This document shows positions 18,349-27,216 of a DNA stretch of 64,000 nt, piece by piece. A program made the position numbers and the translations under genes. The DNA is from Granulicella sp. L46 (GTDB lineage Bacteria > Acidobacteriota > Terriglobia > Terriglobales > Acidobacteriaceae): the NCBI RefSeq assembly GCF_009765785.1, contig NZ_LMUT01000012.1, positions 953,425-1,017,424 on the forward strand, read 5' to 3'. Under the pieces are notes generated by a model, which had not been told where the DNA came from, made no database searches, and saw only the letters and a program-made list of their open reading frames with translations. The first letter of the stretch is position 1. Each line of letters begins with the position of its first letter.

Positions 18349-19941
18349 TTGACCTCACCTACTGCTGCCGTGCTGGGCCAAGTTGGCCTTCCTGCTACGA
18401 TCCGCGAGCTTGCGGCGCGGCGTTGGGACGTGATCGTGATCGGCGCCGGGCATAACGGGCTGGCATGCGCTGCGTATTTGGCGCGCGCGGGCAAGCAGGT
18501 GCTGGTACTCGAGGCGCGGGAGCGGGTGGGAGGCGCTTGCACGATTGAAGAGCCGTTCCCGGGGGTGCACATGTCGCCGTGCGCCTATCTTGCGGGGTTG
18601 TTGCATCCGCGCGTGGTGGCCGAGTTGAACCTGGTGGACCGGGGGTTCCAGTGGACGCCGGCAGTGAATGGATTGTTTGTGCCGTTCCTGGATGGCTCGA
18701 GTATTCACCTGTGGGATGAGGATGAGGCGTGCGAGGCCGAGGTGCGCCGGTTTGCGCCAGCGGATTTGGAAGGCTGGCGCGCGATGAATGACGTGATCCG
18801 GCGGCTGCGGGATGCGCTGCGGCCAGAGGATGACGCGGATGCATGGATTGGTGATGCGCCAACGGCGGAGGAGATCGATCGGCGGCTGGGTGATGATGCC
18901 GAGGCGAAGCATATGCTGTATGACTGGTCGATGGCGGAGTTCGTGGAGCGCTATCTGCGGGATGAACGGCTGCAGTCCGCGTATTTGGGCCAAGGGGTGA
19001 TTGGGACGAATGCGAGTCCGTTTGACGCGGGCACGGCGTCGATTCGATTCCATCATGCGTCGGGGCGGTTGGGCGGAATGCCGGGGATGTGGGGTTATGT
19101 GCGGGGCGGGATGGGGATGGTGTCATTCTACTTTTGCGATGCTGCGCGCGAGGCGGGCGCGGTGGTGGCGAGCGGTGTGGCCGTGGCGCAGATTGTGCCG
19201 GGCGAAGGTGTGGTGTTGGAGGGTGGAGAGAGGATTCAGGCTGCGGTGGTGGTGTCGAATGCAGACCCGCGGCGAACGCTGAAGATGCTTGGGCAGGATG
19301 CTGATGGCGGATGGAAGGTGGCGGTCGAACACGTGCCGATTGAAGGCTGTACGGTGAAGCTGAATGTGCTGCTGCGCGAGCTGCCAAACTTCGTCGCGCG
19401 GCCGGGTGTGGATGCGCCGCATCATTATGGGCAGATCAATGCTCCGCTAACGCATGCGGAGTGGAAGGCTGGGTATGCGGCGGCGCGGCGGGGCGAGTTG
19501 CCGGAACATCTGTGGTGCGAGCTTTATTTTCAGAGTGTGCATGACGCGACAGTGGCGCCCGAGGGGCAGCATACGATGTCGGTGTTTGCGCAGTATGTTC
19601 CGTATCGTTTTGCGCAGGGGACGTGGGATGAGCGGCGTGAAGAGGTGAAGCGGTTGGCGATGAAGTCGCTGGGGAGATTTTGCTCCAACATTGAAACGGC
19701 GGTGATCGATGCGCAGGTGCTGGGGCCTCCTGACATTGAAGAACGCGTGGGGCTAACGGGGGGACACATCTTTCAGGGCGAGTGCCTGCCGCCGTTTATG
19801 TGGTCGAAGCGGCTGACGGCGCGTACACCCATGCAGGGGGTGTATCTGTGCGGGGCGTGCACGCATCCGGGGGGCAGCGTGATCGGAATCAATGGACGGA
19901 ACGCGGCGATGGCGGTGCTGCAGGATTCAGCGAATGCTTGA
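18349..19941 (+). CDS. FAD-dependent oxidoreductase, phytoene desaturase/PYROXD2-like
   Basis: 530 aa. The N-terminal dinucleotide fold DVIVIGAGHNGLACAAYLAR with EARERVGGACTIEE is the signature of the CrtI/PYROXD2 amine-oxidase-like group. The C-terminal FAD motif is LCGACTHPGGSVIGINGRNA. The start was chosen at TTG 18349 with AAGGAGA upstream; the frame is open to 18169 inside the previous gene. No carotenoid genes lie nearby, so the PYROXD2-like group of unknown substrate fits better than a true phytoene desaturase. Confidence 0.82.
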   Translation: MTSPTAAVLGQVGLPATIRELAARRWDVIVIGAGHNGLACAAYLARAGKQVLVLEARERVGGACTIEEPFPGVHMSPCAYLAGLLHPRVVAELNLVDRGFQWTPAVNGLFVPFLDGSSIHLWDEDEACEAEVRRFAPADLEGWRAMNDVIRRLRDALRPEDDADAWIGDAPTAEEIDRRLGDDAEAKHMLYDWSMAEFVERYLRDERLQSAYLGQGVIGTNASPFDAGTASIRFHHASGRLGGMPGMWGYVRGGMGMVSFYFCDAAREAGAVVASGVAVAQIVPGEGVVLEGGERIQAAVVVSNADPRRTLKMLGQDADGGWKVAVEHVPIEGCTVKLNVLLRELPNFVARPGVDAPHHYGQINAPLTHAEWKAGYAAARRGELPEHLWCELYFQSVHDATVAPEGQHTMSVFAQYVPYRFAQGTWDERREEVKRLAMKSLGRFCSNIETAVIDAQVLGPPDIEERVGLTGGHIFQGECLPPFMWSKRLTARTPMQGVYLCGACTHPGGSVIGINGRNAAMAVLQDSANA

Positions 19942-19946
19942 GGCTG

Positions 19947-20726
19947 TCAGCGTGCGAGCCAGCCGCCGTCGACGTTGAGGATGGCGCCGGTGATGTAGTC
20001 GGCTGCGGGAGACGAAAGGAAGACGGCGGTTGCGGCGATGTCGTTGGGTTGCCCCCAGCGGCCGGCGGGAATGCGCTCGAGGATTTGGCGATTGCGGGTC
20101 TCGTCGTTGCGCAGAGCCGTGGTGTTGTCGGTGGCGATGTAGCCGGGCGCGATGGCGTTTACCTGGATGCTTTTGGATGCCCACTCGTTTGCGAGCGCTT
20201 TTGTGAGCTGGGCGACTCCTCCCTTGGAGGCGGCGTACGCGGGCACTCGAATGCCTCCCTGAAAGGATAGGAGGGAGGCGATGTTGACGATTTTTCCGGG
20301 AGAACTGCGAGCTATGAGGTCGCGGCCGACGAGCTGTGATAACTGGAAGACAGAGTTGAGATTGACTTGCATCACCTTCTGCCAATCTTCGAAGGGATAG
20401 TCGACGGCGTCGTGGCGAAGGATAATGCCGGCGTTGTTGATGAGGATGTCGACGTGACCGTAGGCTGCGATTACGGCATCGAAGAGCTGCGCGGCGCCGG
20501 TGGGGTCGGAGAGATCGGCGGAGAAGGCTGAGGCCGAGCCGCCGTCTTTCTGAATCGCTTCGGCGGCGGCTTCGGCGGGACGCGAGTTTCCGTGGCAGGC
20601 TACGGTTGCGCCTGCCTGAGCGAGCGCGATGGCGATGGAGAGACCGATGCCCGACGAAGATCCCGTCACTAGAGCGATCTTCCGGTCGAGGCGAAATGAT
20701 TCAAGGATCGAGGGCGCGTTGGTCAT
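19947..20726 (-). CDS. SDR oxidoreductase, KduD-like (2-deoxy-D-gluconate/2-keto-3-deoxygluconate 5-dehydrogenase type)
   Basis: 259 aa classical short-chain dehydrogenase. NAD(P) motif TGSSSGIG near residue 22, NNAG, catalytic YAASK, and the C-terminal RIPAGRWGQPNDIA-VFLSSPAADYITG pattern typical of KduD. KduD acts in uronate/pectin breakdown; substrate specificity here is an inference from overall similarity. GGGAGG precedes the ATG. It is convergent with the FAD oxidoreductase gene, 5 bp between the stop codons. Confidence 0.82.
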   Translation of the reverse strand: MTNAPSILESFRLDRKIALVTGSSSGIGLSIAIALAQAGATVACHGNSRPAEAAAEAIQKDGGSASAFSADLSDPTGAAQLFDAVIAAYGHVDILINNAGIILRHDAVDYPFEDWQKVMQVNLNSVFQLSQLVGRDLIARSSPGKIVNIASLLSFQGGIRVPAYAASKGGVAQLTKALANEWASKSIQVNAIAPGYIATDNTTALRNDETRNRQILERIPAGRWGQPNDIAATAVFLSSPAADYITGAILNVDGGWLAR

Positions 20727-20925
20727 CGCCTCCCACGATAGCTCTTGCAGACGTTGCAGGCAATGGGCGAAGGCAGATGGGGTGCCGATGGTTCCGCTAT
20801 CAGGTGGTGTTCGGGTAGGCTCGCTTTACATCGGTGTCGCAGGTGTTTCAGAATACCCGGAGTGGATGAGGAGAGGTGCCGTTTGTGAGATGGCATCGTC
20901 AAGGGTGACAGAGAGAGGTTAGTTA

Positions 20926-21921
20926 TTGAGCGTAGATCGCCGCAGCTTTCTGGTATCAGCCTTCGTTAGCCTTGGCGCCTTTGGTCGCAAGGTGAAACTG
21001 TTTGATTTCACGCAAACCAGCATGCCAAGGAAGGAAACGATGGCTGACAATCCGAACATCCCGCTGACTTCGCCTCATCATATTAAAGCTGGCGGTATTG
21101 AGGTGTTCTACCGCGAAGCGGGCCCTGCTGACGCACCTGTGATCCTATTGCTCCATGGATTCCCTACTTCTTCGTTTCAGTATCGAGAATTGATCCCGCG
21201 GCTTGCCGATCGCTATCGGGTGATCGCTCCGGATTTGCCTGGCTTTGGCTTCACGGAGGTTCCTGCGGAGCGCGGGTACATCTACACCTTCGACGCCTTG
21301 GCGAAGACGATCTTCGCATTCACGCAGGCGATGAAATTGACGCGCTATGCGATGTACGTGTTCGATTACGGTGCGCCGACTGGCTTCCGCCTGGCATTGA
21401 TGGCTCCCGAACGTGTCACTGCCATCGTTTCTCAGAATGGTAATGCCTACGAAGAAGGCCTTGGCGATGCCTGGCAGCCCATTCAACGCTATTGGCGAGA
21501 GCCCACGCTGGAGCATCGCAATGCAATCCGTAGCGGGTTGACGCTTGAAGGAATGCGGCACGAATATTCTGTTGGGATCCCGGATCCGAGCGTCATCAAA
21601 CCGGAGGGTTATACGCTTGATGCGGCACTGTTGGCGCGGCCTGGGAACGTCGATATACAACTCGATCTCTTCCTTGACTATGCCAATAATGTGAAGATGT
21701 ACCCGAAGTTTCAAGAGTATTTTCGGGCCGCGCAGCCTCCGCTTCTCGCGGTGTGGGGCAAGCTTGATCCATACTTTATTCCGGCGGGAGCAGAAGCTTT
21801 CAAGAAGGATATTCCGAACGCCACCGTTCAATTTCTGCCGACAGGTCACTTTGCGCTCGAGACACATCTCGAGGAGATTTCCGTCGCAATGCGCGGGTTC
21901 TTAGGGGTACATCATCGTTAG
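20926..21921 (+). CDS. Alpha/beta hydrolase, haloalkane dehalogenase/epoxide hydrolase type, possibly Tat-exported
   Basis: 331 aa. HGFPTSSFQYRELIPRLAD is the oxyanion region, and VFDYGAPTGFRLAL has an aspartate nucleophile elbow (DYGAP) rather than serine, which points to haloalkane dehalogenases, epoxide hydrolases or fluoroacetate-dehalogenase relatives. D of WGKLDPYF and H of TGHFALE complete the triad. The N-terminus DRRSFLVSAFVSLGAFG from the TTG at 20926 looks like a short Tat signal; an internal ATG at 21031 would give a cytoplasmic form. It adjoins a reductive-dehalogenase-like gene, convergent with it. Confidence 0.8.
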   Translation: MSVDRRSFLVSAFVSLGAFGRKVKLFDFTQTSMPRKETMADNPNIPLTSPHHIKAGGIEVFYREAGPADAPVILLLHGFPTSSFQYRELIPRLADRYRVIAPDLPGFGFTEVPAERGYIYTFDALAKTIFAFTQAMKLTRYAMYVFDYGAPTGFRLALMAPERVTAIVSQNGNAYEEGLGDAWQPIQRYWREPTLEHRNAIRSGLTLEGMRHEYSVGIPDPSVIKPEGYTLDAALLARPGNVDIQLDLFLDYANNVKMYPKFQEYFRAAQPPLLAVWGKLDPYFIPAGAEAFKKDIPNATVQFLPTGHFALETHLEEISVAMRGFLGVHHR

Positions 21922-21951
21922 GAGTTTTTCGAGCCAAGGACATCGCTGAAG

Positions 21952-22938
21952 TTACACAGGCTTGTTCGCCATTCTGGAGAGAAGCTTGGGGCGAGCTTCT
22001 GGTTTCGTCCAGGGACAGGTCGCTATGCAAATTCCGCAGGATGCGGCCTCGGCGAAATAAGGGATGCATTTATCGAAGTCTACGTACCAGCGCTCCACAC
22101 CGCGGACTGTCTGCTTCTGTTCCTGGATAGCCGCTGGTGGACAGGCTTTGGTGCAGGCCTGGCAGTTTTGACAGAAGTCGTCGGCGCCAAAGCGGATCGG
22201 TGCCGTTTCAACCAGGGGCATGTCGGTGGTGACGCCAGCGAGACGGACGCCTGCACCGAACTGTGGACTGATCAGAGAGCCGTGCTTTCCGAGCTCGCCT
22301 AAGCCCGATGCGATTGCAGGCGGAATGAGGAGGAGGGCGTCTGCCATCGGCCCCGGGAATGCTTGCGCGTTGTATCCCTGTGAGCGTATCCAGTTCGCGA
22401 GTGCGTAGGAGGAACGCGTGCCTCGGGCATACTGATCGCCGATGTCGCAGACGCCAACGCCGTTTGTTTCATTGGAGGGAACCTGGCGAAGGCGCTCGTA
22501 GTTGTGTGCGAGGGCCAGCACAATTACCCACGGCTCTTCAATGGTGTAACCCTCGAAGACATAGAGCGGGTCCATCGCCGCGATACCCACCGCGTCGGCT
22601 TCGTGAGAAAGCGCGAACGCTTTCGTCTCTGCTACGAGTTGTTCAGCTGGAGCAATTTTGCGATCTTCGGCGACTGGACAGAGCGGAGGGTGGTTGTATG
22701 CCGCGGCAAAAGCCTCCGTCGATCCCGGACACTTGCGCGAGTTTTGCCGTGCCACGACCTGCAAATCGCCGTACGGATGCTGGTCAGGCGGATGCCAGAA
22801 GAATGGCGAAGCTCGGCGAACCTTCGTCTCTCCAAGCCCATTGATCGGGTTGCCGGAGACGCGCAGCAGCGAGAGTGTCTTTGGGTCGGGAGTGTAGGGC
22901 TCGCGCTTCATGCTCTTCGGGTTCGCCTGTTCCGGCAT
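21952..22938 (-). CDS. Reductive-dehalogenase/QueG-like protein with two 4Fe-4S clusters
   Basis: 328 aa. The C-terminal third has CQNCQACTKACP (C-x2-C-x2-C-x3-CP), and about 30 residues later C-x9-C-x2-C-x3-CP, the two-cluster pattern of RdhA and epoxyqueuosine reductase. Upstream, GELGKHGSLISPQFGAGVRLAGV matches the cobamide-binding core shared by these families. It lacks a Tat leader and is shorter than respiratory RdhA. Inference: a cytoplasmic, catabolic-type corrinoid enzyme. A QueG function is less likely because the N-terminus and the genetic neighbours (CMD genes) differ. It is downstream of a CMD gene on the same strand. Confidence 0.72.
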   Translation of the reverse strand: MPEQANPKSMKREPYTPDPKTLSLLRVSGNPINGLGETKVRRASPFFWHPPDQHPYGDLQVVARQNSRKCPGSTEAFAAAYNHPPLCPVAEDRKIAPAEQLVAETKAFALSHEADAVGIAAMDPLYVFEGYTIEEPWVIVLALAHNYERLRQVPSNETNGVGVCDIGDQYARGTRSSYALANWIRSQGYNAQAFPGPMADALLLIPPAIASGLGELGKHGSLISPQFGAGVRLAGVTTDMPLVETAPIRFGADDFCQNCQACTKACPPAAIQEQKQTVRGVERWYVDFDKCIPYFAEAASCGICIATCPWTKPEARPKLLSRMANKPV

Positions 22939-22953
22939 AGTTCACTCCGCTGT

Positions 22954-23532
22954 TCAGCTCTTCGCGTGCTCGGCCTGTCCCGGCAGATATTCGCGGCTCA
23001 TCGAGACGTAGCCTTCTCGCGCCGTTTTCTTTCCTCGCTCGCGGTATAGCTCTTCATTGCGCGGTTGCCATGTATCCAGGCCATCGACGTAGCGGTTGTA
23101 CATGCAGAAGGCGGCGGCGATGAGGACCGTGTCGTGGACCTCGATGTCGGTTGCACCCTCGGCGCGGGCAGCTTCGACGTCGGCCGTTGTTACCTGCTTG
23201 CCGCCCTTCTGCACCTTCGCCGCGATCACTAGCAGGGACTTCAGCTTCTCGGAGATGTCAGCAGCATGAAAGTCGGCTTTTACGCGCTTCACGAGTTCAT
23301 AATCGTCGTTCAGGCAGGCGGCCGCGATAGAGCCGTGAACGGTCTGGCAGAAGTAGCAATCATTTAGATGGGACACGTAGGTCGCAATCAGTTCGCGGTC
23401 GCCCTGCGGAAGCGAGTTGGGCGCATGCAGCAGCGCCTCTGCAAGTTCGTTGAGGGGTTTGGCCGTCTCCGGACGGAAGGCCATGGCGCTGCGTATCCCT
23501 TGCAGGCCTTCGGGCAAATTTATGTGTGGCAT
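22954..23532 (-). CDS. Carboxymuconolactone decarboxylase / AhpD-like peroxidase family protein
   Basis: 192 aa. The redox motif NDCYFCQTVHG (C-x2-C-x3-H) and DRELIATYVS place it in the CMD/AhpD superfamily, in the peroxidase-related branch. It is a clear paralog of the protein at 25675 (shared starts MPHI-LPE, a shared MYNRYVDGL-TWQPRN tail). It lies 15 bp upstream of the dehalogenase-like gene, so the pair is an operon. Role unknown: a thiol peroxidase or a step in aromatic breakdown. Confidence 0.82.
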   Translation of the reverse strand: MPHINLPEGLQGIRSAMAFRPETAKPLNELAEALLHAPNSLPQGDRELIATYVSHLNDCYFCQTVHGSIAAACLNDDYELVKRVKADFHAADISEKLKSLLVIAAKVQKGGKQVTTADVEAARAEGATDIEVHDTVLIAAAFCMYNRYVDGLDTWQPRNEELYRERGKKTAREGYVSMSREYLPGQAEHAKS

Positions 23533-23738
23533 CGACGCTCCTGATCGTTCTTGTCCGAGAAGGATACGCGATCAGGAAGGCCGGGGAATAGATGGAGGTT
23601 TTTCTCCATCTAAAGGTGGAAGACAGATGGCAACCCGGTTCGTAAGAATCGATTGCACATACGTCCTGCGCCTGCCGCCGTAACTCTTTGCTCGCGCCTC
23701 AGACTTTTTGATTTCGCTATCCGATAAGATCTGTAAAT

Positions 23739-24398
23739 ATGCCTCTCCCGGAATCCAAAAACCTGCCTGTAGTGGACGAAGCAAATGCGTCAGAAGAAGT
23801 AGCGAAACTGTACGCAAAATTTCGTACCACCTTCGGCCGACCGACTGTCCCCGGCATCCTGAAGTGTTTTGCGACCCACCCGCCACTGCTGGAACACATG
23901 ATGGGACTCGCAGAGACCATGCTGTTTTCCGACGGGGCTCTCGGGCGCGCGAACAAGGAACTGATCGCAACGTTTGTCTCCTCGCAAAACAACTGCGATT
24001 ACTGTGCTGACAGCCATGGGGCGTCTCTGCGCACCAGCGGCGGCTCAGCGGAGCAGCTTGCGGCAGCAACGAACTGTGATCTTCACTCGGTATCGCTGAC
24101 TCCTGCACAGCGTGCCCTGCTGCTGTTTGCCCAGGAGATCACGGAGGACTCGAGCGTCATCTCCCCTCATGACGTGGAACACCTCCGTGGCGCGGGCTGG
24201 ACGGACCTGCAGATCGCCGAGGCCATCCACTTTACTGCTTTATTTGCGTGCTTCAATCGAGTGGTGAATGCTTTTGGGCTGCCATCGCAGGGCCTGCTTG
24301 AGGCGTCGGGGGAGCATCTTGGGACGCAGCGCTCCGACTTGCAGTCGCCCGCCTCCTCCAGCCCTACGCTTGTCCTTGATCGCGACGGTCGTCGATGA
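23739..24398 (+). CDS. CMD/AhpD-like peroxidase-related protein
   Basis: 219 aa. NKELIATFVSSQNNCDYCADSHG carries the C-x2-C-x3-H redox motif. More diverged from the other two CMD proteins in the cluster, with an extra serine-rich C-terminus. Its last codons overlap the MFS start (ATGA), so it is translationally coupled to the transporter. First gene of the right-hand operon, divergent from the CMD/dehalogenase operon with a 206-bp gap. Confidence 0.8.
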   Translation: MPLPESKNLPVVDEANASEEVAKLYAKFRTTFGRPTVPGILKCFATHPPLLEHMMGLAETMLFSDGALGRANKELIATFVSSQNNCDYCADSHGASLRTSGGSAEQLAAATNCDLHSVSLTPAQRALLLFAQEITEDSSVISPHDVEHLRGAGWTDLQIAEAIHFTALFACFNRVVNAFGLPSQGLLEASGEHLGTQRSDLQSPASSSPTLVLDRDGRR

Positions 24399-25672
24399 GC
24401 AGCGGTGCGACCGTTTCCCTGGTGGATGAAGAATCCTCGATTCGGTACACGGGCTGGCACGTAGCCGCGGCCGCATTTGTCGGCGTGATGGTGAGCTTCG
24501 CTCCCATCGTGCCGTACACGTTTAGCCTGTTTCTGAATCCGCTGCATGCGGCCTTCGGCTGGCAGCGCGAGGCTATCTCCGGCACGTTTGCCCTGGCTGC
24601 CATCACCGTTGCGGTCGTCTCCCCCGGCATTGGCGTCCTGCTTGACCGCTTCCCTCCTCGCCGGATTATTCTTCCCTCGATCGTGATCTTCGCGCTCGCA
24701 CTGGCGTCGCTGAGCCGACTCGGTCCGAGCATCCAACGCTTCTACCTGACCTACTTTATCCTTGGCCTGGTCGCGAATGGCACAGCGCAGTTCGCCTATG
24801 CGCGCACCATACTCACGTGGTTCAAAAGCAGGCGCGGGCTTGCGTTCGCTCTCATCCTTACGGGCAGTGGCGTCGGGTCCATTGTGATTCCTCCTCTGAC
24901 GCAGTGGGTGATCGATCATCACGGCTGGCGCGACGCTTATCTTATGCTGGGCTGCATCGCACTGCTGGGCATGCCGCTCACCGCACTTCTTGTACGCAAT
25001 CGGCCAATAACGCAGCGAGAAGACGAGAGCCAACTCTCCGGTGTGACCGTAGCGGCAGCACTCCGCACGGCGCCGTTCTGGATTCTGGCGTCCATTATCA
25101 TGCTTTCGGCCTTCGGTGAAAATGGCCTGGTTACGAATCTTGCCGCCATGCTTACGGAGCACGGCGTTACAGTGCAGGCCGCAGCCCTGGCGCTGTCCGT
25201 ACGTGGTGGCTCTGGCATCCTTGGCCGCCTGTGTACGGGTTTTCTCATTGACCGCTTCCCTGCGCAGAGAATCCAGACCGTAATCCTTTTGATCTCCACT
25301 GCCGGTACGTTGATCCTCGCCTTCTCAGGAACGTCGGCCATGGCCCTGGTTGGCGCAGCTCTGCTCGGTATCGGGCTCGGAAGTGAAGCCGACGTCGCAC
25401 CTTATCTGCTGGCGCGCTACTTCGGGCGTAAACACTTTTCGGTCCTGTATGGTCTTACGTGGACCGCCTACGCCATCGGGGGCGCGACCGGCCCGATGGT
25501 GGTGGGGCACTTCTATGACCGCGCAGGTTCCTATCAACCACGGTGCATCGTAGGGCTTGCCTTCACCACGCTGCTCGCCGCAGTTATCAGCCTGTTCCTG
25601 CGCCGCGATCGCACTCCTTACCAAGCAAGTCATGACGCTCTGGCCGTAGCCAGCATCTCGTTGGAGGAATAA
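24395..25672 (+). CDS. Major facilitator superfamily transporter (oxalate/formate antiporter-like)
   Basis: 425 aa with 12 predicted membrane helices in two six-helix halves. LDRFPPRRI after helix 2 and FLIDRFPAQRIQ after helix 8 are the MFS loop signatures. The family resembles the oxalate:formate or monocarboxylate carriers. It overlaps the preceding CMD gene by 4 bp and ends 2 bp before the next CMD gene, so all three form one operon. An organic acid (perhaps the compound degraded by the cluster) is the likely substrate; this is inference. Confidence 0.83.
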   Translation: MSSGATVSLVDEESSIRYTGWHVAAAAFVGVMVSFAPIVPYTFSLFLNPLHAAFGWQREAISGTFALAAITVAVVSPGIGVLLDRFPPRRIILPSIVIFALALASLSRLGPSIQRFYLTYFILGLVANGTAQFAYARTILTWFKSRRGLAFALILTGSGVGSIVIPPLTQWVIDHHGWRDAYLMLGCIALLGMPLTALLVRNRPITQREDESQLSGVTVAAALRTAPFWILASIIMLSAFGENGLVTNLAAMLTEHGVTVQAAALALSVRGGSGILGRLCTGFLIDRFPAQRIQTVILLISTAGTLILAFSGTSAMALVGAALLGIGLGSEADVAPYLLARYFGRKHFSVLYGLTWTAYAIGGATGPMVVGHFYDRAGSYQPRCIVGLAFTTLLAAVISLFLRRDRTPYQASHDALAVASISLEE

Positions 25673-25674
25673 CC

Positions 25675-26217
25675 ATGCCCCACATCGCTCTACCCGAAGA
25701 TATGCCGGGAATTACTGCCGGCTTCGCCTTTCGCCCCGACACCGCAAAGCCGATGCGGGAGTTGGCGCACATCCTTCTGCACACGTCCGGCAACGACGGC
25801 TTCAGCTCGAGGGACCGGGAGCTGGTTGCGGCCTTCGTGTCTTCGAGAAACACCTGCTACTTCTGCCAGACGAGCCACGGCGCCGCGGCAAGCCACCTCA
25901 ACGGCGGCAGCGGAGATCTCGTGGAGTCCGTCTGCCAGGACTATCGAACCGCAGCGATCTCAGAGAAGCTGAAGGCGCTGCTTGCGATTGCGGAACAGGT
26001 CCAGATCGATGGCAAGAGAGTCACGAAAGAGCTTGTGGACGCAGCGCGCGAGCAAGGGGCTACGGATCTCGACATCCACGACACCATTCTGATCGCCGCG
26101 GCCTTTTCTATGTACAACCGCTATGTGGACGGCCTGGAAACCTGGCAGCCGCGCAATGGCGCTATGTATGTGGAGATGGGAAAACGGATGGCGGAGGATG
26201 GCTACTATTCGGGTTGA
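25675..26217 (+). CDS. Carboxymuconolactone decarboxylase / AhpD-like peroxidase family protein
   Basis: 180 aa. TCYFCQTSHG gives the C-x2-C-x3-H motif. Paralog of the protein encoded at 22954 on the other side of the divergent promoter region, so the cluster likely grew by duplication. Last gene of the CMD-MFS-CMD operon; GGAGG at 25661-25665 is its ribosome site. Confidence 0.82.
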   Translation: MPHIALPEDMPGITAGFAFRPDTAKPMRELAHILLHTSGNDGFSSRDRELVAAFVSSRNTCYFCQTSHGAAASHLNGGSGDLVESVCQDYRTAAISEKLKALLAIAEQVQIDGKRVTKELVDAAREQGATDLDIHDTILIAAAFSMYNRYVDGLETWQPRNGAMYVEMGKRMAEDGYYSG

Positions 26218-26297
26218 GGGGCCCGATCGAGGACACGACAGATTCCACACAATTTGATTGCGGGTCTGGAAGTAGAACCATACGTTGTTGAGGATGA

Positions 26298-26374
26298 TGG
26301 TCGGGGCGGAGAGATTCGAACTCCCGACCCTCTGCTCCCAAAGCAGATGCGCTACCAGGCTGCGCTACGCCCCG
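26298..26374 (-). tRNA. tRNA-Pro (anticodon TGG)
   Basis: 77 nt including an encoded CCA. The acceptor stem CGGGGCG pairs with CGCCCCG. The anticodon arm CTGCT-TTGGGAG-CAG has anticodon TGG, and the T arm contains GTTCGAAT. Read on the minus strand just upstream of the DUF4112 gene's stop. Confidence 0.95.
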
Positions 26375-26393
26375 ACAATCCTATGATACCAAG

Positions 26394-26957
26394 TCAACGC
26401 CAACCCGGGGCATTCAAAGAATGCAATAACGATCCTCCAAGCCATAACAGCAGAAGGAACGGGAGCATGGCGAGGGCCAGCAATCCAAGGCCTAGCAGAC
26501 CCATGAATAGCCAGTCGCGGGCGGTATCCCTGCGGGGAGCAGCCAAGGTTTGCTCCAGCAGATGATAGTTCCTGCGGTTGGCTCGCCAGCCGATATCGAA
26601 GAGGTTGCCGAGCACCGGTACCAGGCCCGCAACCACTTCAATGGCCAGGTTGGCTACCATGCGCGCGATCGTAATCAGGGGGACGCCGCGGAAGTAGGCA
26701 GCGAGGACGATGATGCAGCTGGCCATGCCTCCGAGGAGATCGCCAACCCCGGGGATGAAGCCGACGACGCCGTCGACGCCGAAACGGATATTGGTGCCCG
26801 GAACGCGAAACCAGGTGTCGAGCACGCGGGAGAGCATGTCGAGGTTTTCATCGCGAAAGGCGCCTCCGCCGCCGCCCAGGCGCTGGTGCATTCCGTCTGC
26901 AGTGCGGTTTGCCGAACCTGGCGGCAGAATCTCCGGTTGTGTTGTTCTTACCGTCAT
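26394..26957 (-). CDS. DUF4112 membrane protein
   Basis: 187 aa. [29 protein letters not shown] is the DUF4112 signature, followed by hydrophobic helices around residues 75-95 and 110-130 and a C-terminal hairpin near 150-180. Function unknown; an inner-membrane protein. It sits alone between the tRNA-Pro and tRNA-His genes. Confidence 0.85.
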   Translation of the reverse strand: MTVRTTQPEILPPGSANRTADGMHQRLGGGGGAFRDENLDMLSRVLDTWFRVPGTNIRFGVDGVVGFIPGVGDLLGGMASCIIVLAAYFRGVPLITIARMVANLAIEVVAGLVPVLGNLFDIGWRANRRNYHLLEQTLAAPRRDTARDWLFMGLLGLGLLALAMLPFLLLLWLGGSLLHSLNAPGWR

Positions 26958-27013
26958 GGCTCACGTTCCCCCTTCGCTTCTGCTTGGTAGGATGCTACAA
27001 TCAAGAACGATAC

Positions 27014-27089
27014 GGCGGCTATAGTTCAGTGGCAGAACGCCGCTCTGTGGCAGCGGATGTCGTGGGTTCGACCCCCACTAGCCGCCCCA
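27014..27089 (+). tRNA. tRNA-His (anticodon GTG)
   Basis: 76 nt with encoded CCA. The extra G(-1) opposite C73, diagnostic of tRNA-His, is present: the 5' end GGCGGCTA pairs with TAGCCGCC. The anticodon loop CTGTGGC gives GTG. Confidence 0.95.
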
Positions 27090-27216
27090 ATCTACAATCA
27101 ATCACTTACGGAGTCTCCGTTCCAGGCGTGCAATAGCGTGCGATGGAATGAGCGACTTCGTTTTAAGTGCATTTCTGCCGCTGTGACAGTGCATTCAACG
27201 GCAGGCGCTGCGGCTC

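Noticed and set aside
26254-26565. Plus-strand frame containing [20 protein letters not shown]
   Set aside because: Antisense translation through the tRNA-Pro gene; not a protein.
26909-27136. Plus-strand frame containing GGYSSVAERRSVAADVVGST
   Set aside because: Translation of the tRNA-His gene.
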